20,938 nucleotides of DNA from a virus, in IMG/VR virus record IMGVR_UViG_3300035698_020735, positions 1 through 20,938 of that record. One strand, 5' to 3'. Each line of letters begins with the position of its first letter. Within the stretch, counting starts at the first letter, position 1. Under the pieces are notes generated by a model, which saw only the letters and a list, made by a program, of their open reading frames with translations, had not been told where the DNA came from and searched no databases. Positions 7,034 to 15,450 of the stretch are shown here, in pieces. The position numbers and the translations under genes were made by a program.

Positions 7034-7412
7034 TTTTAATTTCATTTACTCTAAAGATGCAATTAAAATAAAACAATTTATTGAAACTATTCCGCGTAAT
7101 ATTGAATACATCAATTATATGGATATTTTCAATAAATTGTCTAAAAATGATTATTATCAAACTGAGCCATCAGATATTGTCGTATCATCTTTTTTAATGC
7201 GGCAATTACAAATTATCATCAGTAGACAAACTACATCATCTGTATATTATGTCTTGGGTGAATTAACTGAAACTAATATTCAAGTTATTAAAGATTATGT
7301 TCAATCATTAACTGACAATAATATTATTTACAACATATATCATAGTTGTGATGTTAATGTTAATGGAACTGCAGATTTATTCGATGACATTATTGAATTT
7401 GAAATTGAGTAA
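7008..7412 (+). CDS. Unknown protein, 134 aa
   Basis: The ATG at 7008 lies inside the previous gene in another frame, giving a 26-base overlap; the next in-frame ATG is far inside the protein, so this start is preferred. The protein is a mix of helices and strands: IIISRQTTSSVYYVLGELTE looks like a strand-loop-strand unit followed by a helix (TNIQVIKDYVQSL), and the C-terminus is acidic (DLFDDIIEFEIE). The alternation recalls small Rossmann-like or P-loop-like folds, but no Walker A (GxxxxGKT/S) is present. Function is unknown. The stop (TAA 7410-7412) is followed by the next ATG two bases later. Confidence 0.6.
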   Translation: MDINKENLNFNFIYSKDAIKIKQFIETIPRNIEYINYMDIFNKLSKNDYYQTEPSDIVVSSFLMRQLQIIISRQTTSSVYYVLGELTETNIQVIKDYVQSLTDNNIIYNIYHSCDVNVNGTADLFDDIIEFEIE

Positions 7413-7414
7413 TA

Positions 7415-7978
7415 ATGAAACAACATAGAATTTTTAGTAAAGGGCAATATGCATATTGCTTATTATCTTCTCATACCAAACCCAATATTTTATTACCTGT
7501 TAAAGGTTTAATTATTGATACTTCATGGGATCCTATTAACCCACGATATCAAATTAAGATTCTTAAGATGTATGATAACTATCGATATCTAAAGAAACAT
7601 TTTTTTGATATGAATTTTAAATGGAAATTTGATTTTCGTGCAAAAAAGATGCCAATCAAATCTTCTGATTTTAATACTACTCAAGTATTAGAAAAACGGT
7701 TTAATGAAATTGATAAAGAACGGTTTTATGTAATCGTTGAATCTGTTATGTGTACAAAAACAAAAGTTAGCTTACAAAAATTATTTAATAAAGTTCAATT
7801 TTATTTGATATCTAGAGATTTAAAGAATGTTCGTGTTAATGCATCTAGGCCTTTTTATACAGGAATTTTTACATTAGATAGTACTTTAGAGTTTGATGCA
7901 CGATTTAAAAAGGGCTGGTCTGATAAGTTCAGTGATGATAAAATAGATATAGATAAGTATCTATCTAGCTTAGCTTAA
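7415..7978 (+). CDS. Unknown basic protein, 187 aa
   Basis: This gene follows the previous stop by two bases. The protein is basic and aromatic. Its first 60 residues look beta-structured (FSKGQYAYCLLSS, then LLPVKGLIIDTSWDPINPRY), the middle is Lys/Phe-rich, and the C-terminal part ends with an acidic stretch before KYLSSLA. Only two cysteines occur and no metal or catalytic motif is apparent. It is the last gene before the hairpin at 7979 and the large structural gene at 8005. It may be a conserved accessory gene of the virion cluster, but the sequence alone does not show a role. Confidence 0.65.
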   Translation: MKQHRIFSKGQYAYCLLSSHTKPNILLPVKGLIIDTSWDPINPRYQIKILKMYDNYRYLKKHFFDMNFKWKFDFRAKKMPIKSSDFNTTQVLEKRFNEIDKERFYVIVESVMCTKTKVSLQKLFNKVQFYLISRDLKNVRVNASRPFYTGIFTLDSTLEFDARFKKGWSDKFSDDKIDIDKYLSSLA

Positions 7979-8002
7979 ATATATACTAAAAATAGTGTAT
8001 AT
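7979..8002 (+). promoter_or_regulatory. Hairpin directly before the start of the 8005 gene
   Basis: ATATATACTA (7979-7988) pairs with TAGTGTATAT (7993-8002): ten pairs, one of them G-U, with an AAAA loop. The stem starts one base after the previous stop codon and ends two bases before the ATG at 8005. TATATACT at 7980 resembles the TATATAAA motif of other gaps. There is no T-tract, so it is not a classic terminator. It may regulate initiation, be processed, or contain a promoter. Confidence 0.5.
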
Positions 8003-8004
8003 CA

Positions 8005-9834
8005 ATGACTGCGATTAATTCAGATTTAAACAATATTAATTCTACATTAAATAATGAAATTACAAAACCTGGTGATGGTACCCCACCTAATCCAGGTGCA
8101 AGTTCATCTAATGCTAGATTAGGTGTTTTCGGCGGAGAATCTAAAGGATTTGCAAATGGTGTTGAAAGTATGTTTGCTGAACAATTTTATGTTAATAGAA
8201 AACAAGCTGATGCATTTAGTGTACCAAAGGGTATGGCAACAGAAAGTAATTTAGTCCCACAATCTATTTTTAATCAATATGCCTTATTTAATTTCAGAGG
8301 TATGTATGGAAATTTCCAAGGTGGAAATGTTTATGATAATTATCGTGATATGAATTCTTCGGCTAATCCATTAATGGGTGGTGATTATGCTCATAATGTT
8401 AGTGTAGCTAAATTAATAGAATTTTTCGATGAGTATTATCCTAAAATACCTTACCGTGCTCAGGATTTTTTATATTTAAAGTATTATAAAAAAGTTCCAA
8501 TTAATCATTTAATAACATTAAGAAGATTTCCTACTCCAGTTAATGATAATATTTTCGATTATTCAGTTAGTCCTGCTAGCAATACTCCAGAAAAAACTTC
8601 AGTTAGTGCAACACAAGTAGCAGGAGTAACAGCAGTTAGTTATTTAGGTGAAACTACCGGTAATAAATTAGATGATATTTTAAATTATAGCTTTGGTTTA
8701 AATTGGAAAGAACTTGCAGCTGATGTACAAACAATAGCATCAGAGGATGGGGGATATACTACACAACCATTTTATAATAAGATTGGATCAATTGGCAAAG
8801 CATTTACTGATGTTGTTGCAGGCACTACTGCACAAGAACGATTTAGTAGAGCTAATAGAACTACCGAAGATGCATTATCAACAACTTATGCAAATTTTGT
8901 ATTAGGGCCAGTTAATGTTATTGATAAAACAATGATCAGAGATAGAGGACTTAAGTTTACTAATGATATTAAACTTAACTTTGAATATCAGCTTAAGTTA
9001 TTAAATTATGTTAATCCTAAAATTGCAATGATTGATATCATTAGTAATATGTTAACTATGTCTACAAATAATGCTCAATTTTTTGGAGGTGCTCATAGAT
9101 ATTATGGTAGTGCTGGATTTGTCTCTAGCCAATTCGGTGACATTCAGTTATTAAAAAATGGTAATTTTGCTGGATATATCGGTAGTGTTGTTTCAGCCGT
9201 CGATAGTGGTTTCAAATCAGCATTCGGTGATGAAAATGGAAATTTCTCAGTAGATAGTACTATCGATGGAATTAAGAATGTAGGAAAGAATTTACTAGGA
9301 AATGTATTAGGTGGGTTTTTAAAAGGACAAATTGGTGGTATGGCTGGTACTAAAGCAACTACAGCATTCATTAGTGGTGAACCTACTGGTGATTGGCATT
9401 TAACTGTTGGGAATCCATTAAACCCAATTGTAATGATGGGTAATATGTATTGCGATAGTACAAATATGACATTAGGAAGTGGTTTAGGATATGACGATTT
9501 TCCATTGGAAGTTAAATTTGAAGTTGAACTTAAACATGGCAAAGCTAGAGATAAAGGTGATATTGAAAATATGTTTAATGCTGGTCGAGGTCGTATATAT
9601 GCATCTGCGGGTAACGAAGAGGATATTTTAAATCTTAAAGGTGCAGATGTTAAAACTTATGGATCTATTAAACCAGAAATGGAACAAAGTTTACAACCAA
9701 CACAATCTGCTAATGCTACTCCAGCAGCCGATGTTAATAATAATGGAGTAGGCAATATTAAAAAAAGCGGCGGTTCTGATAAAATATCTAGTGAATATGC
9801 ATCTAACTTAGTTGCAATGATAATAGAATCTTAA
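8005..9834 (+). CDS. Large virion structural protein (baseplate/tail-tube region)
   Basis: This 609-residue protein opens the virion cluster. The N-terminus (1-40) is Asn/Gly/Pro/Ser-rich and probably disordered. Residues about 140-185 (AQDFLYLKYYKKVPINHLIT) look folded. A central region contains FTNDIKLNFEYQLKLLNYVN. A Gly-rich hydrophobic stretch lies around 425-450 (LLGNVLGGFLKGQIGG). At about 457-545 is GEPTGDWHLTVGNPLNPI and then DDFPLEVKFEVELKHGKARD, which I associate with baseplate or tube-initiator type structural proteins of large myoviruses. The C-terminal 70 residues are low-complexity. It is next to a LysM-like gene, as tube-like baseplate proteins often are. The virion role is well supported by context; the exact position in the baseplate is not. 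Confidence 0.7.
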   Translation: MTAINSDLNNINSTLNNEITKPGDGTPPNPGASSSNARLGVFGGESKGFANGVESMFAEQFYVNRKQADAFSVPKGMATESNLVPQSIFNQYALFNFRGMYGNFQGGNVYDNYRDMNSSANPLMGGDYAHNVSVAKLIEFFDEYYPKIPYRAQDFLYLKYYKKVPINHLITLRRFPTPVNDNIFDYSVSPASNTPEKTSVSATQVAGVTAVSYLGETTGNKLDDILNYSFGLNWKELAADVQTIASEDGGYTTQPFYNKIGSIGKAFTDVVAGTTAQERFSRANRTTEDALSTTYANFVLGPVNVIDKTMIRDRGLKFTNDIKLNFEYQLKLLNYVNPKIAMIDIISNMLTMSTNNAQFFGGAHRYYGSAGFVSSQFGDIQLLKNGNFAGYIGSVVSAVDSGFKSAFGDENGNFSVDSTIDGIKNVGKNLLGNVLGGFLKGQIGGMAGTKATTAFISGEPTGDWHLTVGNPLNPIVMMGNMYCDSTNMTLGSGLGYDDFPLEVKFEVELKHGKARDKGDIENMFNAGRGRIYASAGNEEDILNLKGADVKTYGSIKPEMEQSLQPTQSANATPAADVNNNGVGNIKKSGGSDKISSEYASNLVAMIIES

Positions 9835-9836
9835 TT

Positions 9837-10373
9837 ATGAATATAAAATCATTAACATTAAAGAATAAATTAATAGATGAAAATACTGGTGAATATTATT
9901 ATGATTTATCAGCACCATCATTTCTATATGATTCAACACTTGGCATAAAGGCATTACACTATGTTTTACAAGATCAGGTTTGTCGCATTGATAAAATATC
10001 TGAAATATATTTTGGAAGTGGTGAATATATCGATGCTATATGTGTGGTTAATAATATTTTCAATCCATTCACTGTAGCTGAAGGGGATATTTTAGTTATA
10101 CCTAATTTATCAAAAGAAGAAGTTGTATATAAAAGACCTAGTACAATATCAAGAGCAACTACACCACAAGAATCTTATATCGACACGGGTATGCAAAGCG
10201 AAAAGGATCAAAATAGAATTCAACGATTATTAGAAAAAATAAAAGATAAAAAATCAGGTGTAAAAAATCCATTACCAACTAATATGTTACAGCCTGATCA
10301 ATCTGCTAAAAAATATGCAGATAAAAATATAATACTAGGAGCAAATCTTAAATCAAAAAAGCAAATTAAATAA
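9837..10373 (+). CDS. LysM-like baseplate protein (gp53/gpX-like)
   Basis: This 178-residue protein starts two bases after the previous stop. Residues about 35-92 form a LysM-like unit: a strand, the helix DKISEIYFGSGEYIDAICVV, then N-N-I-F-N-P-F and the closing EGDILVIPNL. This is the pattern of T4 gp53 and P2 gpX-type proteins, which bind the tube and hub and connect them to the wedges in contractile tails. The remaining half is Lys/Gln-rich and likely extended. The neighbours (structural protein upstream, gp27-like hub downstream) fit this role. The stop codon lies inside an inverted repeat that ends at the next start. The family call is by pattern, so gp53 identity specifically is less sure than LysM. 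Confidence 0.65.
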   Translation: MNIKSLTLKNKLIDENTGEYYYDLSAPSFLYDSTLGIKALHYVLQDQVCRIDKISEIYFGSGEYIDAICVVNNIFNPFTVAEGDILVIPNLSKEEVVYKRPSTISRATTPQESYIDTGMQSEKDQNRIQRLLEKIKDKKSGVKNPLPTNMLQPDQSAKKYADKNIILGANLKSKKQIK

Positions 10374-10387
10374 TATAAGATTTAATT
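10364..10387 (+). promoter_or_regulatory. Perfect 8-bp inverted repeat before the hub gene
   Basis: AATTAAAT (10364-10371) and ATTTAATT (10380-10387) are perfect inverted copies with an 8-base spacer. The element covers the stop codon of the LysM-like gene and ends one base before the ATG at 10389, the same geometry as at 17670-17696. Being all A/T it would be a weak stem. It may couple termination and initiation, or be chance. Confidence 0.35.
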
Positions 10388-10388
10388 A

Positions 10389-11864
10389 ATGTCAGCAATA
10401 CAAAGAAACATATTAACATTATTAGAACCATCTATTGTATTAGATGAATTATCAATACCGGATTGGGAAAGTGGGACTGATAATGCAGTCGGTGGTGGTA
10501 CAATGAAAGAAAAATTATCTAAGTTTAATATTATTATTCCTGTTTTAAGAATTAATGGGTATGATGTACAGGCTGATAGATTAGTGATGTTTGAATTAAG
10601 TAACACTGGAATTTATCCTACTTGTAGATTTTCTTTTTATGATAGAGATAGATTATTTACAGCTAGACATTTTCCAAAGGATGGTGATATCATACAATTA
10701 TATATAAGATCAGCTGGTGAAGAAACAACATTTAAGCCTTTACGTATAGATTTTACGATCGAAGATATAAAACCATTAGGTGGTGGTGGCTCAACTAGTA
10801 CTTCTGACTTATTTTTAGTTGAAGGTAGAATTAAAATTCCTAATTTATTTACAGAAAAGGTTGAATACCAAACAGATAGCAGTTTTAATTCATTACTTAA
10901 TATATCAGAAAATTTAGAGATAGGATTTGCATCAAATGTAGATGATACTAATGATATCCAAAATTGGACAAATCCATATGACACTTCACAAAAATTTATT
11001 GAAGACATTGTATCAAATTCTTATTTAGATGATAATTCATTTTTTATTGCTTATATAGATCCTTATTATTATCTCAATTTCGTTGAAGTTAATCGCTTAT
11101 TTGATCAAGAAGAATCATTAGAAACTGTTAAAATGTTTACACAAAATGCAGCTGATACTATAGGAGCTAATACAATGGAACCTTCTGATTATGATACTCC
11201 ATATTTTTTAAGCAATATGATGCAAATGCAAGGCACGAGCGCATATATTTCAACATATCAACAAGTAAATAAAAGTGGTCAAATTAGTAAAAATAATGGC
11301 TATAAACGATATGCACAATATTGGGATTTAAAAGAAAGTGAGTTTATAAGCGAATATGTAGATCCGTTAACAACAGATACACCAGGTATGATACCGGTTA
11401 CAAAGGGGAGAATTATCGATGGCGTAATAGAAGGACCTAGAAATGATCAAGTTAAATATAAGTACTTAGGTTCACAAGGTGATAATGTACATGCAAATTA
11501 TCATTATAGTGCCATCTTAAATTATCAAAATATTATAGAGATTAATAAATTAGGAATGATTGTTGAATTAGATATGATAAACCCCGCTATATCTAGGTAT
11601 AGCAGAATTTATTGTCAAATCTTAGAATTTGCTAGTAATGTTAAAAATGTACTTACTGCATCTGCTAACGAAGAAGATGTTCCGCATGGAGCAAAGAAAC
11701 GTGAAGATGGAATTGGTAATGATGCTTCATCTGAGAACGGAATAATTAATGAATATTTGTCTGGATTTTATATCATATCCGGAATTGAATATTTTTTAAA
11801 TAAACCTGGCGGATTACGTATGAGGTTATATCTTAATCGTAGGGAAGTAGTGCCAACAACTTAA
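10389..11864 (+). CDS. Baseplate hub protein (gp27/gpD-like)
   Basis: This 491-residue protein matches the general build of contractile-tail hubs (T4 gp27, P2 gpD, N-terminal part of VgrG). Early strands (INGYDVQADRLVMFELSNTG, about 55-75) form a tube-like domain with FSFYDRDRLF. A middle segment (about 200-235) reads NPYDTSQKFIEDIVSNSYLD followed by FFIAYIDPYYYLNF, the typical hub unit in which a helix is followed by a strand that reads out a stored structure. The C-terminal region returns to beta (about 385-420 and 455-491). In the virion it would form the trimeric hub joining tube and spike. The spike gene is separate and lies two genes downstream. Confidence 0.7.
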   Translation: MSAIQRNILTLLEPSIVLDELSIPDWESGTDNAVGGGTMKEKLSKFNIIIPVLRINGYDVQADRLVMFELSNTGIYPTCRFSFYDRDRLFTARHFPKDGDIIQLYIRSAGEETTFKPLRIDFTIEDIKPLGGGGSTSTSDLFLVEGRIKIPNLFTEKVEYQTDSSFNSLLNISENLEIGFASNVDDTNDIQNWTNPYDTSQKFIEDIVSNSYLDDNSFFIAYIDPYYYLNFVEVNRLFDQEESLETVKMFTQNAADTIGANTMEPSDYDTPYFLSNMMQMQGTSAYISTYQQVNKSGQISKNNGYKRYAQYWDLKESEFISEYVDPLTTDTPGMIPVTKGRIIDGVIEGPRNDQVKYKYLGSQGDNVHANYHYSAILNYQNIIEINKLGMIVELDMINPAISRYSRIYCQILEFASNVKNVLTASANEEDVPHGAKKREDGIGNDASSENGIINEYLSGFYIISGIEYFLNKPGGLRMRLYLNRREVVPTT

Positions 11865-11876
11865 ATAAAAATAAAT

Positions 11877-13112
11877 ATGCCATTATTAGATTATGCAAAT
11901 AAATTAGATCCACAAGGAGTTCAACAAATAGCTGGGCCTTTTGGTTCATATCTTGGGCCTGGTTCATCATTTCCTAATTCATATGATTTTGCAAAAAGAT
12001 TTGTTGCAACTTCATCTACTATTGCGGGAGGTGGTAATGGTGTTACTAGCATAGATGATCCTACATACTTAGGATTTCAATTAAGATTTGATATCAGTTC
12101 ACCATTATTTAGTGGAGCAATAACAGAAACTATGACAAGAACTGAATCTGCATGGACATATCTTGAATCGGTTGGAGAATCACAGAGAGCTAATTATCTT
12201 AAAGATTTTGTGCAAGGTATGCGAGAAATTGAACAAACTAGACAATATTATTGGCAAACAATAGAGGGGCTCGGCACTGCATGGGATAAAACCGTAAATA
12301 TGTTAGATCCATATTCAGGTAGTACTGATTCTGATGCAATGGTAATAGGCTGTCTTGAAGCGATTGATTTAAAAATGTCTGCGTTATTCCACTTGTATAA
12401 AATGGCATGTTATGATGTAAAATATAAAAGAAATATTCTTCCAATAAATTTAATGTATTTTAATATTGAGGTTGATATTTTTGAAATAAGAAAATTTAAA
12501 ACTGTTAGGAATTGGCTAACTACATTAAATCTAAATGATACAGAAGCTGATACTAAAAGTTTAGTAAATGAAAACACATCTAAAATTACATTTAGATTTA
12601 CTGATTGCACGTGGGATCCTACTGCATCAAATGAAGTATTTAAAGCTGTAACTAATACAACAAATACTGAATTTGCAGCAAGTTCAATGAAATGGAATTA
12701 TAGTAATATTGAAATTAAATCTCAATTTTCAGGATATAATACTAAATTAGATGATACTGCTAAATTAGGTGGAGGTGGAACATTGGTTGGTAAAATGGCT
12801 AAAGATTTTGTTAATAACCAAGCTAAAGGAGCAGTTAATAAATTAGAGCGTGGTGCTAAATCACTTATTAGAAATGTTACGTTAGGCAATGTATTTGGAT
12901 TAAGAAATCAAGTATTTGAAACTTTACAAAATCCACAAGCTGTTATTGGCGCATTACAAGGAGCTGCTGTTCAAGCTGCACAAAGTATAAAGGGTAGCAC
13001 TGCAAAGGATGTAGTTAGTCTTGGCGATAATCCATTAGGACCGCCACCAAAAGTACAGACAGGATTTGTATCTACGAATGTGTATGGATCAAAACCGTCA
13101 GGACCTAATTAA
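11877..13112 (+). CDS. Tail tube-like/baseplate structural protein
   Basis: This 411-residue protein lies between hub and spike genes. Residues about 60-160 include PTYLGFQLRFDISSPLFSG and a helical ESQRANYLKDFVQGMREIEQ. A beta region around 190-285 has FRFTDCTWDPTASNEVFKAV and then MKWNYSNIEIKSQFSGYNT, in the style of tube and tube-initiator proteins (T4 gp48/gp54 class). The C-terminal 110 residues are Gly/Ala/Lys-rich with repeated short amphipathic segments (KMAKDFVNNQAKGAVNKLE), ending in a proline-rich tail. A similar Gly-rich stretch is seen in the 8005 protein. The structural role is inferred from context and composition; assignment to gp48 or gp54 would need structure comparison. Confidence 0.6.
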   Translation: MPLLDYANKLDPQGVQQIAGPFGSYLGPGSSFPNSYDFAKRFVATSSTIAGGGNGVTSIDDPTYLGFQLRFDISSPLFSGAITETMTRTESAWTYLESVGESQRANYLKDFVQGMREIEQTRQYYWQTIEGLGTAWDKTVNMLDPYSGSTDSDAMVIGCLEAIDLKMSALFHLYKMACYDVKYKRNILPINLMYFNIEVDIFEIRKFKTVRNWLTTLNLNDTEADTKSLVNENTSKITFRFTDCTWDPTASNEVFKAVTNTTNTEFAASSMKWNYSNIEIKSQFSGYNTKLDDTAKLGGGGTLVGKMAKDFVNNQAKGAVNKLERGAKSLIRNVTLGNVFGLRNQVFETLQNPQAVIGALQGAAVQAAQSIKGSTAKDVVSLGDNPLGPPPKVQTGFVSTNVYGSKPSGPN

Positions 13113-13121
13113 AATTTAAGA

Positions 13122-13964
13122 ATGTCAAAATTAACATCAAAAGAATTAAAAAGTGATAATTTAAAAGATACTCAATGGATAGGTATTGTTGAAGATACTG
13201 TAGATGATTCATATGAAGGTCGATGTAAGATAAGAGTATTTGGCAAAATGGATCAACGAACAGATCCTGGTGATCAAAGTAGTGCTTATGTTTTACCTAC
13301 TAATATTTTACCATGGGCTAGACCTGCTACTTTACAATCAGGTGGTAGTAATAGTGGTAGTGGTATTTTTTCAATTCCAAAATTAGGTTCAGTATTAAGA
13401 ATAACTTTTGATAATGGAAATTATTACTTTCCAATATATCATGAAAATATTTATCCATCAGATGAAGTAAAAGCAGAACTACAAAATTCATATGGAAATT
13501 CCCATATGCTTATATATGATACTGCTTTCGGATTAAGTGCTGGAGATAATGGAAATATTTCAAATGAACGTGAAAACGAAAGCATTAAAGTTTTCTTTAC
13601 TGAAGAAATGGGTTTAATGATGGATTATGCTACTAAAGAAGGCTCAACTTCAATTAATATAAAACCTGATAATAGTATAGAACTTAAAAATCCAAATGGA
13701 GATTCTATAGTAATGTTAAATGACGGTACTACTAACATAACATGTAAGAATTCAAATGTCATTTGTGAAAATATGGTCATTGATCATTCTAAATCAATTG
13801 AATTAGGCAAGGGTGCACAAGAGAAACTTGTATTAGGTAATTCCTTTATGACATTATTTAATTCACATACTCATATTGGAAATATAGGTGCACCTACAAG
13901 TCCACCCGTAAAGCCTATGACTCCTGTTACTCATTTAAGTAAGAAAAATATAAAAACTAAATAA
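13122..13964 (+). CDS. Baseplate spike protein (gp5/gpV-like), no lysozyme domain
   Basis: This 280-residue protein is the membrane-piercing spike. An N-terminal OB fold (about 15-110) contains WIGIVEDTVDD and CKIRVFGKMD and, further on, IPKLGSVLRITFDNGN. A repetitive beta-helix region follows (about 175-240: SINIKPDNSIELKNPNGDSI and on). The C-terminus has NSHTHIGNIGAPTSPP with His249-x-His251, the motif that binds a metal ion at the spike apex in P2 gpV and related tips. T4 gp5 carries a lysozyme domain between OB fold and helix; there is no room for one here, so peptidoglycan cleavage must come from another protein. The order hub - tube-like - spike fits contractile systems. Confidence 0.85.
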   Translation: MSKLTSKELKSDNLKDTQWIGIVEDTVDDSYEGRCKIRVFGKMDQRTDPGDQSSAYVLPTNILPWARPATLQSGGSNSGSGIFSIPKLGSVLRITFDNGNYYFPIYHENIYPSDEVKAELQNSYGNSHMLIYDTAFGLSAGDNGNISNERENESIKVFFTEEMGLMMDYATKEGSTSINIKPDNSIELKNPNGDSIVMLNDGTTNITCKNSNVICENMVIDHSKSIELGKGAQEKLVLGNSFMTLFNSHTHIGNIGAPTSPPVKPMTPVTHLSKKNIKTK

Positions 13965-13966
13965 TT

Positions 13967-14206
13967 ATGCCATTAACGCCATCAGTATTACAATTAGCAA
14001 CAGAAGAAGCATTTGAAAAAGCAATGTTAGTTTTTGCTGAGTTTATATCAAATAACCCAGTGGGTAAAGATGTATCTAGTGAAGCTAGAACCGCCGCTGC
14101 AAAAACGTTCGCATTAATAATTACACCTGCTATCGATGCATATATCAGAAGTGGCGTAGTAACAGTTGCATCTCCAACCGGACCTCTACCTGGAACTATA
14201 ATTTAA
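13967..14206 (+). CDS. Small conserved virion-cluster protein, 79 aa
   Basis: The ATG at 13967 follows the spike stop by two bases. The protein is Ala-rich and helical (PSVLQLATEEAFEKAMLVFA, then EARTAAAKTFALIITPAIDA), ending YIRSGVVTVASPTGPLPG. Short proteins of this style, with an A-I-D-A-Y-I-x-S segment and a Gly/Pro tail, are often found directly after spike or hub genes in phages. The function is not known. It has no signal peptide; the helices are amphipathic rather than clear membrane spans. Translational coupling to the spike gene is likely. Confidence 0.65.
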   Translation: MPLTPSVLQLATEEAFEKAMLVFAEFISNNPVGKDVSSEARTAAAKTFALIITPAIDAYIRSGVVTVASPTGPLPGTII

Positions 14207-14226
14207 TTTATTTTTTCATAAAACCA

Positions 14227-14272
14227 TTTTAAGTTTATGTATATAATAACTGTTATAACTCTTAAACTAAAA
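14227..14272 (+). promoter_or_regulatory. Bulged hairpin directly before the S1-like gene
   Basis: TTTTA-A-GTTTA (14227-14237) pairs with TAAACTAAAA (14263-14272): ten pairs with one bulged A. The structure closes a 25-base loop that contains TATATAAT (14240-14247) and the palindrome GTTATAAC. It ends three bases before the ATG at 14276. A structured leader on an S1-type gene could give autoregulation, as known for E. coli rpsA, but this is inference. Confidence 0.4.
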
Positions 14273-14275
14273 ATA

Positions 14276-15421
14276 ATGATTGAACAAAAAATTACAATTC
14301 AAAATGGAAATGATCCATTAGACACTTACGAAATTATTGCAACCGTTCCAAATGACGTAAAAATATTATCAACTGAACCTGATGTCATAGAAAAAATGGC
14401 AATGTATGGTATATCAGATGAGGATATTAAGTCAGTTAATCAATGTGAATTACAAGATACTAGTATTGTGCGAGGCATAGTATCATCTCTCGATAATCAG
14501 AAAACTAAAGCTTATATTGATATTGGATCAAAATATACTGCTACTTGCAATTTAAGTAAAGAACCTGAATATGTATTAGAACAATTGGCACCAGGTTTAC
14601 AGGTTGATGTTAAATTAAAAAACGATCAAGCCGGTAATATTTATGCCTCTATAATAGATGCATTAAATGAAGGAATTCATAATAATATTCTGGAATCTAT
14701 TGGAGATAAATCTGTTGGATTTACTGCAAAAGTTAAAGAACTTATTTATGGTGGATATTGGTTGAATATTAGCGGAATTACATGCTTTATGCCAGGTTCA
14801 TTAGCCGGTCTTAATAAATTACATGATTTTGAATCATTAGTTGGTAAAGAAATTATTGTTATGCCAATTACATATTCTCGTAGCAAAAATACAATTGTAG
14901 TATCACACAGAGAGTATCTTACTACTCTTATTCCTGGAGCAATTGAACACGTTAAAGAAAACGATAGAGAAATGTATACTGGATTTGTTACAGGTACTGC
15001 TAAATTTGGAGTATTCGTTGAATTTAATAAATGCTTAACTGGATTAATTCCTAAAGATGATTTAGATGAGAAAACTCTAAAACGATTTGAAAATAGAGAT
15101 ATTAAACCAGGAGATGACATGTCATTTTGGTTAAATGAAATTCTATCAGAGAAAAAAATTATTCTTACTCAATTAGGCCCTAGAGAAAATATATGGGATA
15201 CTGCTGATGAGAAATACAAACCTATGATGGTTACAATAGGTACCGTTACAAAAGTAACGGCTTATGGTGCTTTCGTAGAATTAGAAAAGGGAATCAGTGG
15301 TCTTATTCATAAATCTAAATTAAGAAACTACGAACCTGTTAGAGGAGAACGTATCAGTATTAAAATTCAAAGCATTAATACTTCTAGTAAACGAATAACT
15401 TTAGCACTCCCACTCACATAA
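14276..15421 (+). CDS. Ribosomal protein S1-like RNA-binding protein (four S1 domains)
   Basis: This 381-residue protein has four S1 (OB-fold) RNA-binding domains at about 62-128, 147-212, 231-300 and 316-378. The last two are the clearest: TGFVTGTAKFGVFVEFNKCL with GLIPKDDL, and GTVTKVTAYGAFVELEKGIS with GLIHKSKL, both ending in the usual strand (KKIILTQL, KRITLALP). The layout resembles the central domains of bacterial bS1, which docks mRNA on the 30S subunit and unfolds structured leaders. At 381 residues it is shorter than six-domain bS1. I start at 14276, not at the ATG at 14237, because the extra 13 residues lie inside the leader hairpin and add no domain. It sits between spike and amidoligase genes and is followed by a strong terminator. 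Confidence 0.9.
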   Translation: MIEQKITIQNGNDPLDTYEIIATVPNDVKILSTEPDVIEKMAMYGISDEDIKSVNQCELQDTSIVRGIVSSLDNQKTKAYIDIGSKYTATCNLSKEPEYVLEQLAPGLQVDVKLKNDQAGNIYASIIDALNEGIHNNILESIGDKSVGFTAKVKELIYGGYWLNISGITCFMPGSLAGLNKLHDFESLVGKEIIVMPITYSRSKNTIVVSHREYLTTLIPGAIEHVKENDREMYTGFVTGTAKFGVFVEFNKCLTGLIPKDDLDEKTLKRFENRDIKPGDDMSFWLNEILSEKKIILTQLGPRENIWDTADEKYKPMMVTIGTVTKVTAYGAFVELEKGISGLIHKSKLRNYEPVRGERISIKIQSINTSSKRITLALPLT

Positions 15422-15450
15422 CTCAATAATATTTTCCGAATAATTAATTT

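Noticed and set aside
9144-9542. 132-codon reverse-strand open frame inside the large structural gene, and similar reverse frames at 2127, 5190, 10637, 14746 and 15566
   Set aside because: All lie opposite well-supported genes, have proline- or serine-rich compositions typical of antisense reading, and no recognisable domain.
14237-14275. Upstream ATG for the S1-like gene
   Set aside because: The added 13 residues lie in the leader hairpin, add no domain, and the ATG at 14276 has the usual A-rich leader.
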